A stretch of DNA of 64,000 nucleotides from Streptomyces sp. SAI-135 (GCF_029893805.1 NZ_JARXYP010000002.1:310001-374000), one strand, 5' to 3'; numbered from the stretch's first letter, positions 1-8,699 are shown. Numbers and translations are program-made. The notes: generated by a model not told the origin, from the sequence alone.

Positions 1-339
1 GCCGACGACACCCTCACCCCCGAACAGCGCGCCGAACGCGGCGACTACGTCGGCTGCATCGCCGGCGCCCTCTCCTTCGCCGAATACCGCACCGGCCTCG
101 AAGCCGCCGGGTTCACCGACATCGAGATCACCCCGACCCACCCGGTCGCCGACGGCATGCACTCCGCCATCGTCCGCGCCACCAAGCCGGTAGCCGCCGA
201 AGCCCCGATCGAGATGACCGCGTCCGCCGGCACCTGCTGCGGCGTCGACGCCTGCTGCACTTCCGGCGAAACCTCCGCCGATCCCGACCTGACCGTCACC
301 GACGCAAAGACCGCCTCGGGCTGCGGCTGCCAGAACTAA
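1..339 (+). CDS. arsM: Arsenite methyltransferase, C-terminal part (runs off the left edge)
   Basis: The frame is open from base 1 to the TAA at 337-339 and gives the last 112 residues. ArsM methylates As(III) with S-adenosylmethionine to volatile or less toxic methylarsenicals in the cytoplasm. The visible part has the end of the class I methyltransferase fold (FRTGLEAAGFTDIEI-like strand, HSAIVRATKP) and then a cysteine-rich tail with CCGVDACC and CGC, typical of actinobacterial ArsM proteins, where cysteines bind arsenic. The SAM-binding N-terminal half lies outside the window. The family call rests on the tail and is fairly secure; the rest of an ars operon would be expected upstream. Confidence 0.8.
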   Translation, partial: ADDTLTPEQRAERGDYVGCIAGALSFAEYRTGLEAAGFTDIEITPTHPVADGMHSAIVRATKPVAAEAPIEMTASAGTCCGVDACCTSGETSADPDLTVTDAKTASGCGCQN

Positions 340-439
340 ACCCAGCCAGCCGAGCAGGACCCCGCCCAGGGGCCCTGGTCACTCACGAACACCGCGGACT
401 TCGCATACGTACCTGGCACCAGCAGCCCGTACCGGCCCT

Positions 440-610
440 CGCGCCCGCAGCAAAACGGCGCTCCCAGACCAGCACGCCGCACTGCACCGTCACCGCCCGA
501 GATCGGCCCGCCGTCGGCGGCGGTCCCGTCAGCGCGGTAAGCCGTCGCGGAGACGGAGCTCTTTGCCCGGCCGGGGGTGCTACGGCAGCTTCACGGACGG
601 GGCCGCTCGG
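440..610 (-). pseudogene. Relic of the 3' end and downstream region of a trypsin-like protease gene
   Basis: On the minus strand, about 80 bases (roughly 525-603) match the last codons and the sequence just after the stop of the intact protease gene at 18657-19529, with about 80% identity by eye. The shared part includes the codons for VKLP-stop and a downstream GC hairpin (here near 508-528: CCGCCG, loop, CGGCGG). Upstream of these codons no protease frame remains, so this is a decayed paralogue or a leftover of a duplication. The identity is seen directly; the evolutionary reading is inference. Confidence 0.6.
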
Positions 611-670
611 ATGTTCGCCTGTGGCTCGGACAGATGAGCGCGTTCGACGATCGGAGTGCGGAGACACGCG

Positions 671-955
671 ATGCTTCGTTTCCATCGACGCCTGCTGATC
701 GAGTCTCTGACCGTGTTGGCGGCTGACGCCCAGTCACAGATCGCCTGGCTCGACAGGCGCGGTGTGGTGACGGATGAGATTGCTCCGGACTTCGATCACG
801 CCTTTGGCATCGTTGAAGCCCTGGGGGATGCAGGGCACCTCGATGGCGGTGTCCTGCCTGACTTGCGGGAGATCGATGCCGTTCTCAGCGCGATGAGCGG
901 TGCGCGGAACGCTGATCGATGGTCGAGGAACGCGTTGTCATTCGATCAGGGGTGA
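671..955 (+). CDS. Small conserved-looking hypothetical protein, 94 aa
   Basis: The ATG at 671 is preceded by GGAG at 660-663 with good spacing, which favours it over the GTG at 656. The product is soluble, acidic and mostly helical by eye, with the segments TDEIAPDFDHAFGIVEAL and LREIDAVLSAMSG. I recognise the general look of a Streptomyces small hypothetical protein but no function. The frame stops right beside transposase debris, so the C-terminus may be truncated. It has no operon partner: the neighbour upstream is the protease relic and downstream are IS remnants. Confidence 0.5.
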   Translation: MLRFHRRLLIESLTVLAADAQSQIAWLDRRGVVTDEIAPDFDHAFGIVEALGDAGHLDGGVLPDLREIDAVLSAMSGARNADRWSRNALSFDQG

Positions 956-964
956 TACCCGGCC

Positions 965-1115
965 CGGCGGCTCGCCCGTGATCAAGATCACGTCGATGGA
1001 GAAGCCGGTCGAGGATGGCAGTGGCCAGCACCTCGTCGCCGAAGACGAGCGGCACCCAAGCCGTGGACGCGGCCTCACTGCTGGCGGAGATGACCGTCCC
1101 CCACTCCGCCGAATG
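965..1115 (-). pseudogene. IstB-like transposition ATPase remnant
   Basis: The minus strand encodes FGDEVLATAILDRLLHRRD, which resembles the C-terminal end of IstB/TniB-type ATP-binding proteins of IS21-like elements (pattern: GD..LATAILDRLLHH.D). No Walker motifs or start remain. It lies just behind a transposase scrap, in the order expected for an A-B gene pair on the minus strand. It is clearly dead; the exact element family is not certain. Confidence 0.5.
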
Positions 1116-1149
1116 CCCTTGGCCCGACGCCCTGCGCTTCACCCGCACC

Positions 1150-1325
1150 CACCGCCACGGGCATCGTCGAGGGGCAGTCCACATCTGGTTGGGTGTCAGT
1201 GCGGCCCTGGGCGGCAGGGGATGGCGCCTCCTTGGTGGGGGCGGTGGTGGCAGTGGACGAGCCACTCGTCGAGGAGGTCCTGCAGCTGCGCCGAGGCCAG
1301 GCATGCCTCGCGTTTGTCTCGGTCG
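1150..1325 (-). pseudogene. Mu/IS21-type transposase C-terminal remnant
   Basis: The minus strand reads LQDLLDEWLVHCHHRPHQG and, after a frame change, RAALTPNQMW. Together these fit the end of the DDE integrase region of Mu-like or IS21-like transposases (LLDEW....W..RPH.GL....PGRALTPN). A frame break inside the motif and the missing catalytic core show that it is a fossil. It follows the truncated marR gene on the same strand, so an element probably inserted into or next to that regulator. Confidence 0.5.
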
Positions 1326-1329
1326 CCGC

Positions 1330-1616
1330 CTACGCCCCCGTCCCCTCACCAGGGACGATCATGGGGCACAGGTAGCCGCGGGCCCCCACACCCTTTTCCA
1401 GCTGCGTGGTGACGCTCTGGCTGACCGTGACGGCATCGGCGACCTGCCGCATTGCAGATGACCGCCCACGCCGTCGCGTTGCCTGCCGAGCACATCCAGG
1501 AGCGAGTACTCGCGCGCACACGGCTTGCGCCCCGCCTGAAGTGCGCGTTCGACGCGACTCTCTCTGCAGCCATGGAGCAGTGAGAGGGCCGACCAGTGGT
1601 GCGCGCCCCAGTACAT
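1330..1616 (-). pseudogene. Truncated, frameshifted MarR-family regulator
   Basis: Two minus-strand frames join into one MarR-like protein: REYSLLDVLGRQRDGVGGHL in the first, then MRQVADAVTVSQSVTTQLEK and RGYLCP in the second. These match the winged-helix core of Streptomyces MarR regulators (REYSVLDVL, then helix-turn-helix MRQVADAV..SQSATT, then the wing). A frameshift lies between the halves, and the C-terminal dimerisation helix is replaced by transposase debris near 1330. It is divergent from the GlcG-AKR-SDR operon, so it probably once regulated that operon. The frameshift and truncation are seen; the target is inferred. Confidence 0.6.
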
Positions 1617-1670
1617 CTCAGCTCACTATACCCGCGCTTGCAACTATACGGCGCCTGCAATTATTGTTCA

Positions 1671-1685
1671 CTTGCGAGGCGCAAG
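1671..1685. promoter_or_regulatory. Palindrome in the promoter region of the GlcG-AKR-SDR operon
   Basis: CTTGCG-AGG-CGCAAG is a perfect 6-bp inverted repeat. It sits in a locally AT-richer stretch (1620-1670) that also holds TTGCAACTATA- and TGCAATTATTG-like words, between the dead marR and the glcG-like gene. It is a plausible operator for the lost MarR protein. The repeat is seen; its role is inferred. Confidence 0.4.
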
Positions 1686-1799
1686 CCGCACCTCCCGCCG
1701 GAGGGGTGTCGCCGCGTCCTCTTGCAGCATCCGAGGCCTTGGAAGCCCCTGGCGGCCGCGACACGTGGCCGTCCATCCCCCACCGTAGGAAAGTGACCC

Positions 1800-2213
1800 A
1801 TGAGCAACACCGTGATCCCACTGACCACAGCCGACGCCGAGACCCTCACCGCCGCGGTACGCCGCGCCGCCGACGAGGCGGGAGTGCCCGTCAGCATCAC
1901 CGTTCTCGACGCCGGAGGACACCTGCTGACCTTCCGCCGCGACGAGCGCGCCGTACTCATATCCGGCGAGACCAGCACCGCCAAGGCCTACACCGCCCTT
2001 CAGCTCAACGCGGCCACCGCCGAGGTCGCCGACCTGGTCAAGCCGGAGGGCCCCTTCCACTCGCTGCCCACCGCGCTGAACAAGCCCCTGCTGTTCATCG
2101 CGGGCGGAGTGCCCGTGCACCGCGACGGTCAGCTCGTCGGCGCCCTCGGGGTCGGCGGCGGTGCCCCCGAACAGGACCACGGCTTCGCCCAGACCGCGCT
2201 CCAGGCCCTGTGA
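1800..2213 (+). CDS. GlcG/HbpS-family (heme-degrading-type) protein, 137 aa
   Basis: The ATG at 1800 follows AGGAAAG. The product has the compact GlcG/HbpS fold signature: a helix with ADEAGVPVSITVLDAGGHLL, then the glycine-rich end GGVPVHRDGQLVGALGVGGG. Members bind small ligands (heme or cobalamin) or act as accessory proteins beside oxidoreductases; none has a catalytic motif that I can point to. There is no signal peptide, so it is probably cytoplasmic. It is the first gene of a three-gene run with the AKR (42 nt downstream) and the SDR, which suggests a detoxification or redox operon. Confidence 0.85.
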   Translation: MSNTVIPLTTADAETLTAAVRRAADEAGVPVSITVLDAGGHLLTFRRDERAVLISGETSTAKAYTALQLNAATAEVADLVKPEGPFHSLPTALNKPLLFIAGGVPVHRDGQLVGALGVGGGAPEQDHGFAQTALQAL

Positions 2214-2255
2214 CCCCCACCGAAAAGCACCGACGGCACACTGAAAGGCCTCCTC

Positions 2256-3080
2256 GTGACCGCCATCCCGAACGTGACACTCAACAACGGCGTCGTCATG
2301 CCCCAGCTCGGCTTCGGCGTCTTCCAGGTCCCCGACGAGGAGACCACCCGCGCCGTCGCCAGCGCCCTTGAGGCCGGATACCGCAGCATCGACACCGCCG
2401 CGGTCTACGGCAACGAGCGGGGCGTCGGCAAGGCGCTCACCGCCTCCGGCCTCCCTCGCGAGGCACTCTTCGTCACGACCAAGCTGTGGAACGACGACCA
2501 GGGCAAGGACAAGGCGCTGGCCGCGTTCGACGCCTCCCTGGAAAAACTCGGTCTCGACCACGTCGACCTCTACCTGATCCACTGGCCCACCCCGGCCCGT
2601 GATCTGTACGTGGAGACCTACAAGGTGCTGGAGGAGATCCTGGCGAGCGGGCGCACCCGGGCCATCGGCGTCTCGAACTTTCGCGTCTCCGACCTGCGGC
2701 GGCTCCAGGAGAGCACCGGAGTCACCCCGGCCGTCAACCAGATCGAGCTGCACCCCGCCCTCCAGCAGAACGAGCTGCGCGCCTTCCACGCCGAGCACGG
2801 CATCGCCACCGAGGCATGGAGTCCACTGGCCCAGGGCGCGGTCCTCAAGGACGAGCCGATCGTGCAGATCGCCGGATCGCACGGTGTCTCCCCGGCACAG
2901 GTGGTGCTGCGCTGGCACCTGCAGAGCGGCAATGTCGTGATCCCGAAGTCCGTCACTCCCGAGCGGATCCGGCAGAACCTCGACGTCTTCGGCTTCGAGC
3001 TGAGCGACGCCGACATGGACGCCATCGCAGGACTGGACCGCGGGCTGCGCACCGGCCCCGAACCCGCCACCCTGAACTGA
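2256..3080 (+). CDS. Aldo/keto reductase, 274 aa
   Basis: The GTG start at 2256 follows GAAAGG. It is an NADPH-dependent carbonyl reductase of full family length with a TIM-barrel pattern. The catalytic tetrad is visible: Asp46 (SIDTAAVYGNE), Tyr51, Lys76 (VTTKLWND) and His109 (LYLIHWP). The AKR signature GVSNF is present, and the cofactor loop IPKSVTPERIRQN lies near the end, typical of the 2,5-diketo-D-gluconate reductase-like AKR5 group. Its place between a GlcG-like protein and an SDR suggests reduction of reactive or xenobiotic carbonyls; the actual substrate is unknown. Confidence 0.92.
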   Translation: MTAIPNVTLNNGVVMPQLGFGVFQVPDEETTRAVASALEAGYRSIDTAAVYGNERGVGKALTASGLPREALFVTTKLWNDDQGKDKALAAFDASLEKLGLDHVDLYLIHWPTPARDLYVETYKVLEEILASGRTRAIGVSNFRVSDLRRLQESTGVTPAVNQIELHPALQQNELRAFHAEHGIATEAWSPLAQGAVLKDEPIVQIAGSHGVSPAQVVLRWHLQSGNVVIPKSVTPERIRQNLDVFGFELSDADMDAIAGLDRGLRTGPEPATLN

Positions 3081-3196
3081 ACCCACCGCCCCGAGCGCCC
3101 GACCCCTCCCTCCTGTCACGGGAAGAGGCGCTCGGAGCGCCTGCCGTGTACCGGCAACGATGTACAGCCCCACACCCGCGACGAGGAGAACCCATC

Positions 3197-3991
3197 GTGC
3201 ACATCGACCTTTCCGGCCGCACCGCCCTGGTCACCGGCTCCACCCAGGGCATCGGATACGCCATCGCCGTCGGCCTCAGCCGCGCCGGAGCACGGGTCGC
3301 CGTCAACGGCCGCAGCGCCGAGCGCGTCACAGCCGCGGTGGACAAGGTACGGGCCGACTCCGGAAGCGACGACGTGATCGCTGCCGTGGGCGACCTGGCG
3401 ACCGAAGAAGGCGCCGCAGCCGTGCTGGAGGCCGTCCCCTCGGTCGACATCCTGGTCAACAACCTCGGCATCTTCGGCTCCGCCGCGCCGCTGGAGATCG
3501 ATGACGCCGAGTGGCGCCGCTACTTCGAGGTGAACGTCCTCTCCGCCATCCGGCTCATCCGCGCCTACCTGCCCGCCATGACGGCACAGGGCTGGGGCCG
3601 CATCCTCAATCTCGCCAGCGACTCGGCCGTGGTCATCCCCGCCGAGATGATCCATTACGGCATGACCAAGACCTCGCTGCTCGCCGTCAGCCGCGGCTTC
3701 GCCAAGGAGGCCGCCGGCACAGGTGTGACCGTCAACTCCGTCATCGCCGGCCCGACGCACACGGGTGGCGTCGAAGACTTCGTCCGTGAGTTGATCGGTG
3801 ACGAGTCGCCCTGGGACGAGGCACAGCGCGAGTTCATGATCAAGTACCGCCCGCAGTCCCTGATCCAGCGCCTCATCGAGCCGGAGGAGATCGCCCACAT
3901 GGTCGTCTACCTCGCCTCGTCCTACGCGTCAGCGACCACCGGCGGCGCCCTGCGCGTCGACGGCGGCTACGTCGACTCGATCCTGCCCTGA
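3197..3991 (+). CDS. Short-chain dehydrogenase/reductase, 264 aa
   Basis: The GTG at 3197 sits behind GAGGAG; the same frame is open further upstream but overlaps the AKR gene. The classical SDR motifs are present: TGSTQGIG near residue 12 for NAD(P) binding, NNLG in the mid-domain, Ser in LASDSAV, and the catalytic YGMTK (Tyr-x3-Lys). The end VYLASSYASATTGGALRVDGG is the usual SDR C-terminal strand. It is probably the last gene of the GlcG-AKR-SDR operon, since a hairpin follows at 4004-4020. The substrate cannot be deduced. Confidence 0.92.
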   Translation: MHIDLSGRTALVTGSTQGIGYAIAVGLSRAGARVAVNGRSAERVTAAVDKVRADSGSDDVIAAVGDLATEEGAAAVLEAVPSVDILVNNLGIFGSAAPLEIDDAEWRRYFEVNVLSAIRLIRAYLPAMTAQGWGRILNLASDSAVVIPAEMIHYGMTKTSLLAVSRGFAKEAAGTGVTVNSVIAGPTHTGGVEDFVRELIGDESPWDEAQREFMIKYRPQSLIQRLIEPEEIAHMVVYLASSYASATTGGALRVDGGYVDSILP

Positions 3992-4003
3992 ACGACCGGC
4001 AAA

Positions 4004-4020
4004 CCGCCGGCTCCCGGCGG
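4004..4020 (+). terminator. Hairpin after the SDR gene
   Basis: CCGCCGG-CTC-CCGGCGG is a perfect 7-bp stem 12 nt after the SDR stop. There is no U-tract, as is common for Streptomyces terminators. Confidence 0.5.
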
Positions 4021-4385
4021 GCGGTGAGAACGATGCCGTGAGCCGCCTGAAGGGTGCGCTCGCTGCTGTCGCGCCCCCTGCATGCCGTTCGCCGACGTCC
4101 GACAAGTGGCGCAGTCGGATGCTGGATTGGGTCAGCTCGCCCAACTCGGCAGACAGTACGGTCCGCTTGCACGATCGCACGGCGGGCGGTGGGCAGTCCC
4201 TGTGCCAAGGACGCGTAACCTCGGCGCGGTCGAGCGGACCCTCCGCAGCGGGTGCGTCTGGTCCAGCCCGGTGTTTCTCCGGTTCGCCTCCCACAGAAAC
4301 GTGCGGGATACACGAATGCGCGGTACGCCGTAACCGCCCCTTGGCACGCTTCCCTTCTCGTTCAAGATCGGAAGGGGAGATCCTC
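4021..4385. other. Intergenic stretch before the amine oxidase gene
   Basis: The amine oxidase frame stays open through this stretch, but no ribosome site or protein-like composition supports an earlier start. I see no other gene. It presumably holds the amine oxidase promoter; no clear -35/-10 pair was found. Confidence 0.5.
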
Positions 4386-6002
4386 ATGGCAGAGTTCGAG
4401 GCCGGAACGGGAACGAGCCGACGCGCGTTCCTTCGCAGAGTGGGTGTGACCGGTGGGGCCGGTGCCATGTTCGCCACGATGGGGGCGCTCGGCCTCGCCC
4501 CCACCGCCGCCTACGCAGCGGAGAAGGAAGCGCCGTTCCGCGCCCCCAGGCACAGCGATTTCACACTGCAGGGTCGCAAGGGCAGGCCCGCCAGGGTCGT
4601 CGTCATCGGCGGCGGTATCGCCGGCCTCACCTCTGCCTACGAACTCGGCAAGGCCGGCTATGACTGTACGGTCCTCGAAGCACGCGATCGCGTAGGAGGC
4701 CGCAACCTCACCGTCCGCGGCGGCGACCGGCTCACCGACATCAACGGTGTCACCCAGACCGCAGGGTTCAGCAAGGGCCAGTACATGAACGCCGGCCCCG
4801 CACGCATCGCCCAATGGATGGTCACGCTCGACTACTGCCGCGAACTCGGCGTTCCCGTCGAGGTTTTCACGAACACCAATGCCAGCGCGCTCATCTACAA
4901 CGAGACCACCGGCATGAAGGCGCCGGTTCAGTACCGCACCGCCAAGGCCGACGTCTACGGCTACATCTCCGAGTTGCTGTCCAAGGCCGCGAACTCCGGT
5001 GCGCTGGACGCCGAACTGACGGCGGACGACAAGGAGCGGCTGCTGACGTTCCTCAAGAGCTACGGCTCGCTCGGTTCCGACTACACGTATACGGGGACCG
5101 AACACCGGGGCTTCAGCGTCGACCCGGGTGCCGCCGGCAGCCCCGGCGAGGAACTCGGCGACGTGCCCTCCCTCTCCGAGGTGTTCGCCTCCAACGTAGG
5201 CCGCACCTTCTCCTTCGAGTTCGGCTACGACCAGGCGATGCTGATGTTCCAGCCCGTCGGCGGCATGGACCGCATACCGATGGCGTTCGCCCGCGCCATA
5301 GGCGAGGAGAGGATCCGCACCGGCGCAGTCGTCACCGACATCAAGAACACCTCCAACGGCGTGCAGATCACCTACACCCAGAAGGGCCGCACCCGCACCA
5401 TCACGGCCGACTACTGCATCGCCACCCTTGCCCCGCACATCCTGGCCAAGACCTCGCACAACCTCGGCACGGCGGTGCAGACCGCCCTCAAGGCGGTGAA
5501 GCCCTCCTACGCCTCCAAGATCGGCCTCGAGTACAAGAGCCGCTGGTGGGAGAGGGATCTCAGGATCTTCGGCGGCATCACCGAGACCGACCTGGACCTC
5601 GATCACATCTGGTACCCGTCCTACGGACACCTGGGCGAACGCGGCCTGATCATCGGCTACTACAACACGGGCGCCCACTCCGAGGTCTACTCGGCGCTCA
5701 CCCCGGCCCAGCGCCTGGAACGCGCCCTCGACCAGGGCGTCAAGATCCACGGCCGCAAGTACCGCAGCGAACTCACCGCGTCGTACTCCCACCAGTGGAA
5801 GCTCGTCCCCTACCTCGAAGGCGCATGGCACTCCATGCCCGGCGGCCCCGACTCACCGGCGTACGCACCGCTCAACACGGCCCAGGGGCACGTGTACTTC
5901 GCCGGTGACTACCTCAGCTACCTGGATGCCTGGCAGCATGGCGCGATCTCCTCCGCCCGCAAGGTCGTCACCGAGTTGCACCAGCGCGTGCTCACCTCAT
6001 GA
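4386..6002 (+). CDS. Tat-exported flavin amine oxidase, 538 aa
   Basis: The ATG at 4386 follows GGGGAG. It begins with a twin-arginine signal (SRRAFLRRVGVTGG, hydrophobic stretch, AYAAEK cleavage region), so it is folded and exported with FAD bound. The FAD dinucleotide motif VIGGGIAGLTSAYEL is near residue 72, followed by the flavin-oxidase GG-doublet region (LEARDRVGGRN). The C-terminal FAD motif GHVYFAGDYLSYLDAWQHGA is intact. It belongs to the monoamine oxidase / L-amino-acid oxidase group, oxidising an amine or amino acid to an imine with release of H2O2. Substrate specificity is not readable. It is monocistronic, with a strong hairpin at 6259-6297 downstream. Confidence 0.9.
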   Translation: MAEFEAGTGTSRRAFLRRVGVTGGAGAMFATMGALGLAPTAAYAAEKEAPFRAPRHSDFTLQGRKGRPARVVVIGGGIAGLTSAYELGKAGYDCTVLEARDRVGGRNLTVRGGDRLTDINGVTQTAGFSKGQYMNAGPARIAQWMVTLDYCRELGVPVEVFTNTNASALIYNETTGMKAPVQYRTAKADVYGYISELLSKAANSGALDAELTADDKERLLTFLKSYGSLGSDYTYTGTEHRGFSVDPGAAGSPGEELGDVPSLSEVFASNVGRTFSFEFGYDQAMLMFQPVGGMDRIPMAFARAIGEERIRTGAVVTDIKNTSNGVQITYTQKGRTRTITADYCIATLAPHILAKTSHNLGTAVQTALKAVKPSYASKIGLEYKSRWWERDLRIFGGITETDLDLDHIWYPSYGHLGERGLIIGYYNTGAHSEVYSALTPAQRLERALDQGVKIHGRKYRSELTASYSHQWKLVPYLEGAWHSMPGGPDSPAYAPLNTAQGHVYFAGDYLSYLDAWQHGAISSARKVVTELHQRVLTS

Positions 6003-6258
6003 TGAGCCCTCGCGGCCGGGCGGATGGCGGAACAGCTTTTCATTTCAGGTGCGATTGAGCATTCCTCGAACATCAACCCGCTCGTGTCAGTGGCCCCTTG
6101 TACGGTCTCGCCTATGGTCTCCGACTCCTGAACCCCAAACCCTGGAGTGAGATATCGAGTTGTGGCGTAGCGCCTGCTCGACCTGATGCGGGCCACGTCG
6201 ACCGCGAAGGCACCGCGCGCGACCACATACGCACTGTGGTCTGGCTCGGCCGGGCCCG

Positions 6259-6297
6259 GCCGAGGGCCGCCGGGTGTGATCGGAGGCGGCCCTCGGC
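6259..6297. terminator. Strong GC hairpin between the amine oxidase gene and an IS scrap
   Basis: GCCGAGGGCCGCC, a 13-nt loop, then GGCGGCCCTCGGC: a perfect 13-bp stem. It lies 257 nt past the amine oxidase stop and before the transposase fragment, and could serve either strand. Confidence 0.6.
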
Positions 6298-6335
6298 TTC
6301 AAGGTGCTGTCTTGGCCGAATGACGGCCGATGGAG

Positions 6336-6545
6336 TCAGGCGTCGCTCGCCGTAGATCTGACCGTCTTGTACGGCGGGAAGTCGTGCGGCAGGTACTCCC
6401 ACGGGATGCCGGTGCGCTTGACGTAGAGGATCGCGTTGACGATCTCTCGCAGGTCGTGCACCCGCACTGCCGTTCCGGGCCCGGTCCGTCTCGCTCGCCA
6501 GGCGGTGAAGACCGGCTCGATCAAGGCCCAACGGGCGTCGGACAC
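6336..6545 (-). pseudogene. IS5-family transposase, N-terminal fragment
   Basis: Reading from the GTG at 6545, the minus strand gives SDARWALIEPVFTAWRARR, REIVNAILYVKRTGIPWEYL and PHDFPPYKTV, the conserved start of IS5/IS112-like transposases. The frame diverges after PPYKTV and stops at 6336; the catalytic DDE region is missing. It is a one-ended IS remnant lying directly downstream of the DinB gene on the same strand. Confidence 0.75.
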
Positions 6546-6585
6546 GTCACTGCGGTTCGGACGACACAAAAACCTCCCAGAACTC

Positions 6586-7170
6586 TCAAGCCTTGATTGA
6601 TGCGGCCACCCTGGCGGCCTGCTCGATCTTCGCGCAGTGCGCCGCACGCGCTTCCTCGTCGATCCGCTGCTCGTGTTCGGGGCGCATCCCGGTCCGGCCG
6701 TCGAGACCCTCACGCAGGATGTCGGCGTGTCCGGCATGCCGGATGGTCTCGCCGAGGACATGGACCATGACGTCGAACAGGTTCGTGTTGGGACGGGGTT
6801 CCGGCCACCACGGCACGTGGCCGGGTGCGTCGAGGGGAAGTTCGTCGATCGTCGCGTCCGAGTGTTCCCACGTGCGCCGGTAGAACCCGATGATCTGCTC
6901 GCGGGTCTCGTTCTCGGTCGCCCACAGGTCGCTGCCGTCGTGGTCCTGCCATCGGGGCAGCGGTTCCGGGGACGGTCGGCCGAAGACCTCGCCGAAATAG
7001 CGGGCCTCGACGCTGGCCACGTGTTTGACCAGGCCGAGGAGGTTGGTCCCGGTCGCTGTGAGAGGGCGGCGGGCGTCGTACTCGGACAGGCCGTCGAGCT
7101 TCCAGAGCAGCGCCGTGCGGTCCCGCCGCAGTCTCCCGAGCAGGTTGTCCTTCGCGAATTCATCGATCAT
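6586..7170 (-). CDS. DinB-family (DUF664-type) protein, 194 aa
   Basis: I chose the ATG at 7170 because GGAAGG lies upstream of it; an in-frame ATG at 7188 lacks a ribosome site. The protein has the four-helix DinB/YfiT pattern with the three histidines expected to hold a metal ion: His in VKHVASVEARYFGEVFG, His in VMVHVLGETIRHAGH, and the final HAGHAD pair. Family members are metal-dependent hydrolases or thiol transferases (bacillithiol or mycothiol S-transferase related). In actinobacteria a mycothiol-linked detoxification role is possible but unproven. It is monocistronic, ending at an IS fragment. Confidence 0.85.
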   Translation of the reverse strand: MIDEFAKDNLLGRLRRDRTALLWKLDGLSEYDARRPLTATGTNLLGLVKHVASVEARYFGEVFGRPSPEPLPRWQDHDGSDLWATENETREQIIGFYRRTWEHSDATIDELPLDAPGHVPWWPEPRPNTNLFDVMVHVLGETIRHAGHADILREGLDGRTGMRPEHEQRIDEEARAAHCAKIEQAARVAASIKA

Positions 7171-7349
7171 GTGGCTTGAACCTTCCATGGGCTGTTCGTG
7201 GTCTCAAGATCCCGTACGTGGTCCGCAACGGCTGGCAGAGCCGAGGCTTGGGACTCCTAGAACAATGAGCCAGCGGGAATGACACTGTCTGTCAGAGGTA
7301 CGTGGGGGTGGGGTGCGCGACGGCTCGTGGCCGACCCGACTTGCGACGG

Positions 7350-8660
7350 TTACCGCGCAGGAGGACTGCACGCATGCTGTTCCATGCTGTTCTCTGATCC
7401 CGCCGAGTCGTTCGGGACGGGGACCGGGGAGGGGGACGGATGCCAGGTGAGAATCCAGCCGGTGGTGAGCGCCACCGCGCCGCCTGCCAGGGCGATTGCG
7501 CCGCCTGTTCCCATGCCTGCGGCCACTGAGCCCAGGCAAACCGGCCCGACGCCCTGTAGCGTCATGCTGCCGGAGCCGAGCAAGCCGAAGGCCTGGCCTT
7601 GGCCATCCTGCGGCAGGGCGTCCAGGAACGGGCGTTGCAGGCCGAGACCGTAGGCGTATCCGAGGCCGCTGAGCAGCAGCAGACCGGACGAGACGCCCAC
7701 TCCGGGCTCGGCAGCAAAGCCGATCAGCGGCAACCCCGCCAGCGCAACCAGCGGGACTACCAGTCGCTCTCGGGCGCGTGGCCGTAGCAGTCGACCCACC
7801 AGCAGGTCACCGACCAGCATGCCAACCGGCAGACAGCCCATCAGCACCGCGTACCAGCCGGGCGCGAAGTGGCGTTCTCCCGCGTAGGCGACCATGAGGC
7901 CTTCCGCGCCCGCTACGAACGCGACGGGCAGCCACTGGGCCAGCATCAGTCGTCGCACTGTGCGTCCGCGCAGCAGCACGCCTGCACCGTGCAGGCTTGC
8001 ACGGACGGCCCCGCTGTCGCCCCCGGCGCTGCCGGGTGCGCCGCCGCCCGGGTGCAGCCGGGGTAGCCGGATGCGGACGGCAAGCGCGCAGCCGAGGTAA
8101 AGGACGGCGCTGACCGCGAGCGCCCGGCGTGGGCCGAGTGCCGCGACGACCCCGCCTCCCAGCGCCAGGCCGAACAATTGCGCGCCGGCGCCGGCGATGT
8201 TGTTCAGTGAGCGGCCCAGTACATAGGCGTCGCCTTCCAGCGACTGCGCGACCAGCCGACTCGACGCGCCCTGAAACACCGGTGTGGCGAGGGAGACCAG
8301 CGCCACGACACCGAGGCTTGCCGCGATCGGCATCCGCACGAAGGCGGTCAGCAGGGCGGCGGCGCACGTCAAGGCGTAGCCACCGGTAATGAGCGCGCGA
8401 GGCGGCAGTCGGTCGGCCAGTGAACCCAGCAACATCGTGCCGAACAGCTGCGGGATGAAGCCGATGCCGAAGGCCACTGCGCTCAGCAGCGGGGAGCCGG
8501 TGGTCGAGAAGACCAGAACCGAGAAGGTGGTGATCCGCAGCGCGTCCGCAGTGATCGCGACGGCGCGGGTTGAGAAGAGCAGCCGGAATCGCGGCTCGGC
8601 CAGCACCTCCCTGTAGGTGGCACGGTGGTTGCCCTGCGCGGGCTCGGCGGCTCGGGTCAT
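7350..8660 (-). CDS. Major facilitator superfamily exporter, 436 aa
   Basis: The ATG at 8660 faces the ArsR-type gene at 8750. The sequence shows about 12 hydrophobic segments, an MFS loop-2/3 motif variant (GSLADRLPPRALITGG), a central polar loop rich in Gly (GGGAPGSAGGDS) and a hydrophilic C-tail. It resembles the MFS_3 / enterobactin-exporter-like drug efflux group common in Streptomyces. The divergent regulator with a shared palindrome at 8700-8719 suggests substrate-inducible export of a drug or metabolite. It is an inner-membrane proton antiporter; the substrate is unknown. Confidence 0.85.
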   Translation of the reverse strand: MTRAAEPAQGNHRATYREVLAEPRFRLLFSTRAVAITADALRITTFSVLVFSTTGSPLLSAVAFGIGFIPQLFGTMLLGSLADRLPPRALITGGYALTCAAALLTAFVRMPIAASLGVVALVSLATPVFQGASSRLVAQSLEGDAYVLGRSLNNIAGAGAQLFGLALGGGVVAALGPRRALAVSAVLYLGCALAVRIRLPRLHPGGGAPGSAGGDSGAVRASLHGAGVLLRGRTVRRLMLAQWLPVAFVAGAEGLMVAYAGERHFAPGWYAVLMGCLPVGMLVGDLLVGRLLRPRARERLVVPLVALAGLPLIGFAAEPGVGVSSGLLLLSGLGYAYGLGLQRPFLDALPQDGQGQAFGLLGSGSMTLQGVGPVCLGSVAAGMGTGGAIALAGGAVALTTGWILTWHPSPSPVPVPNDSAGSENSMEQHACSPPAR

Positions 8661-8699
8661 GACGCGCAGCCTCGCCGTGGGCCCACACCCCGCACCAAT

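Noticed and set aside
6336..7163. 275-codon frame that would fuse a DinB-region protein to a transposase
   Set aside because: Its first half is a shadow of the DinB gene; only the last 70 codons are transposase-like.
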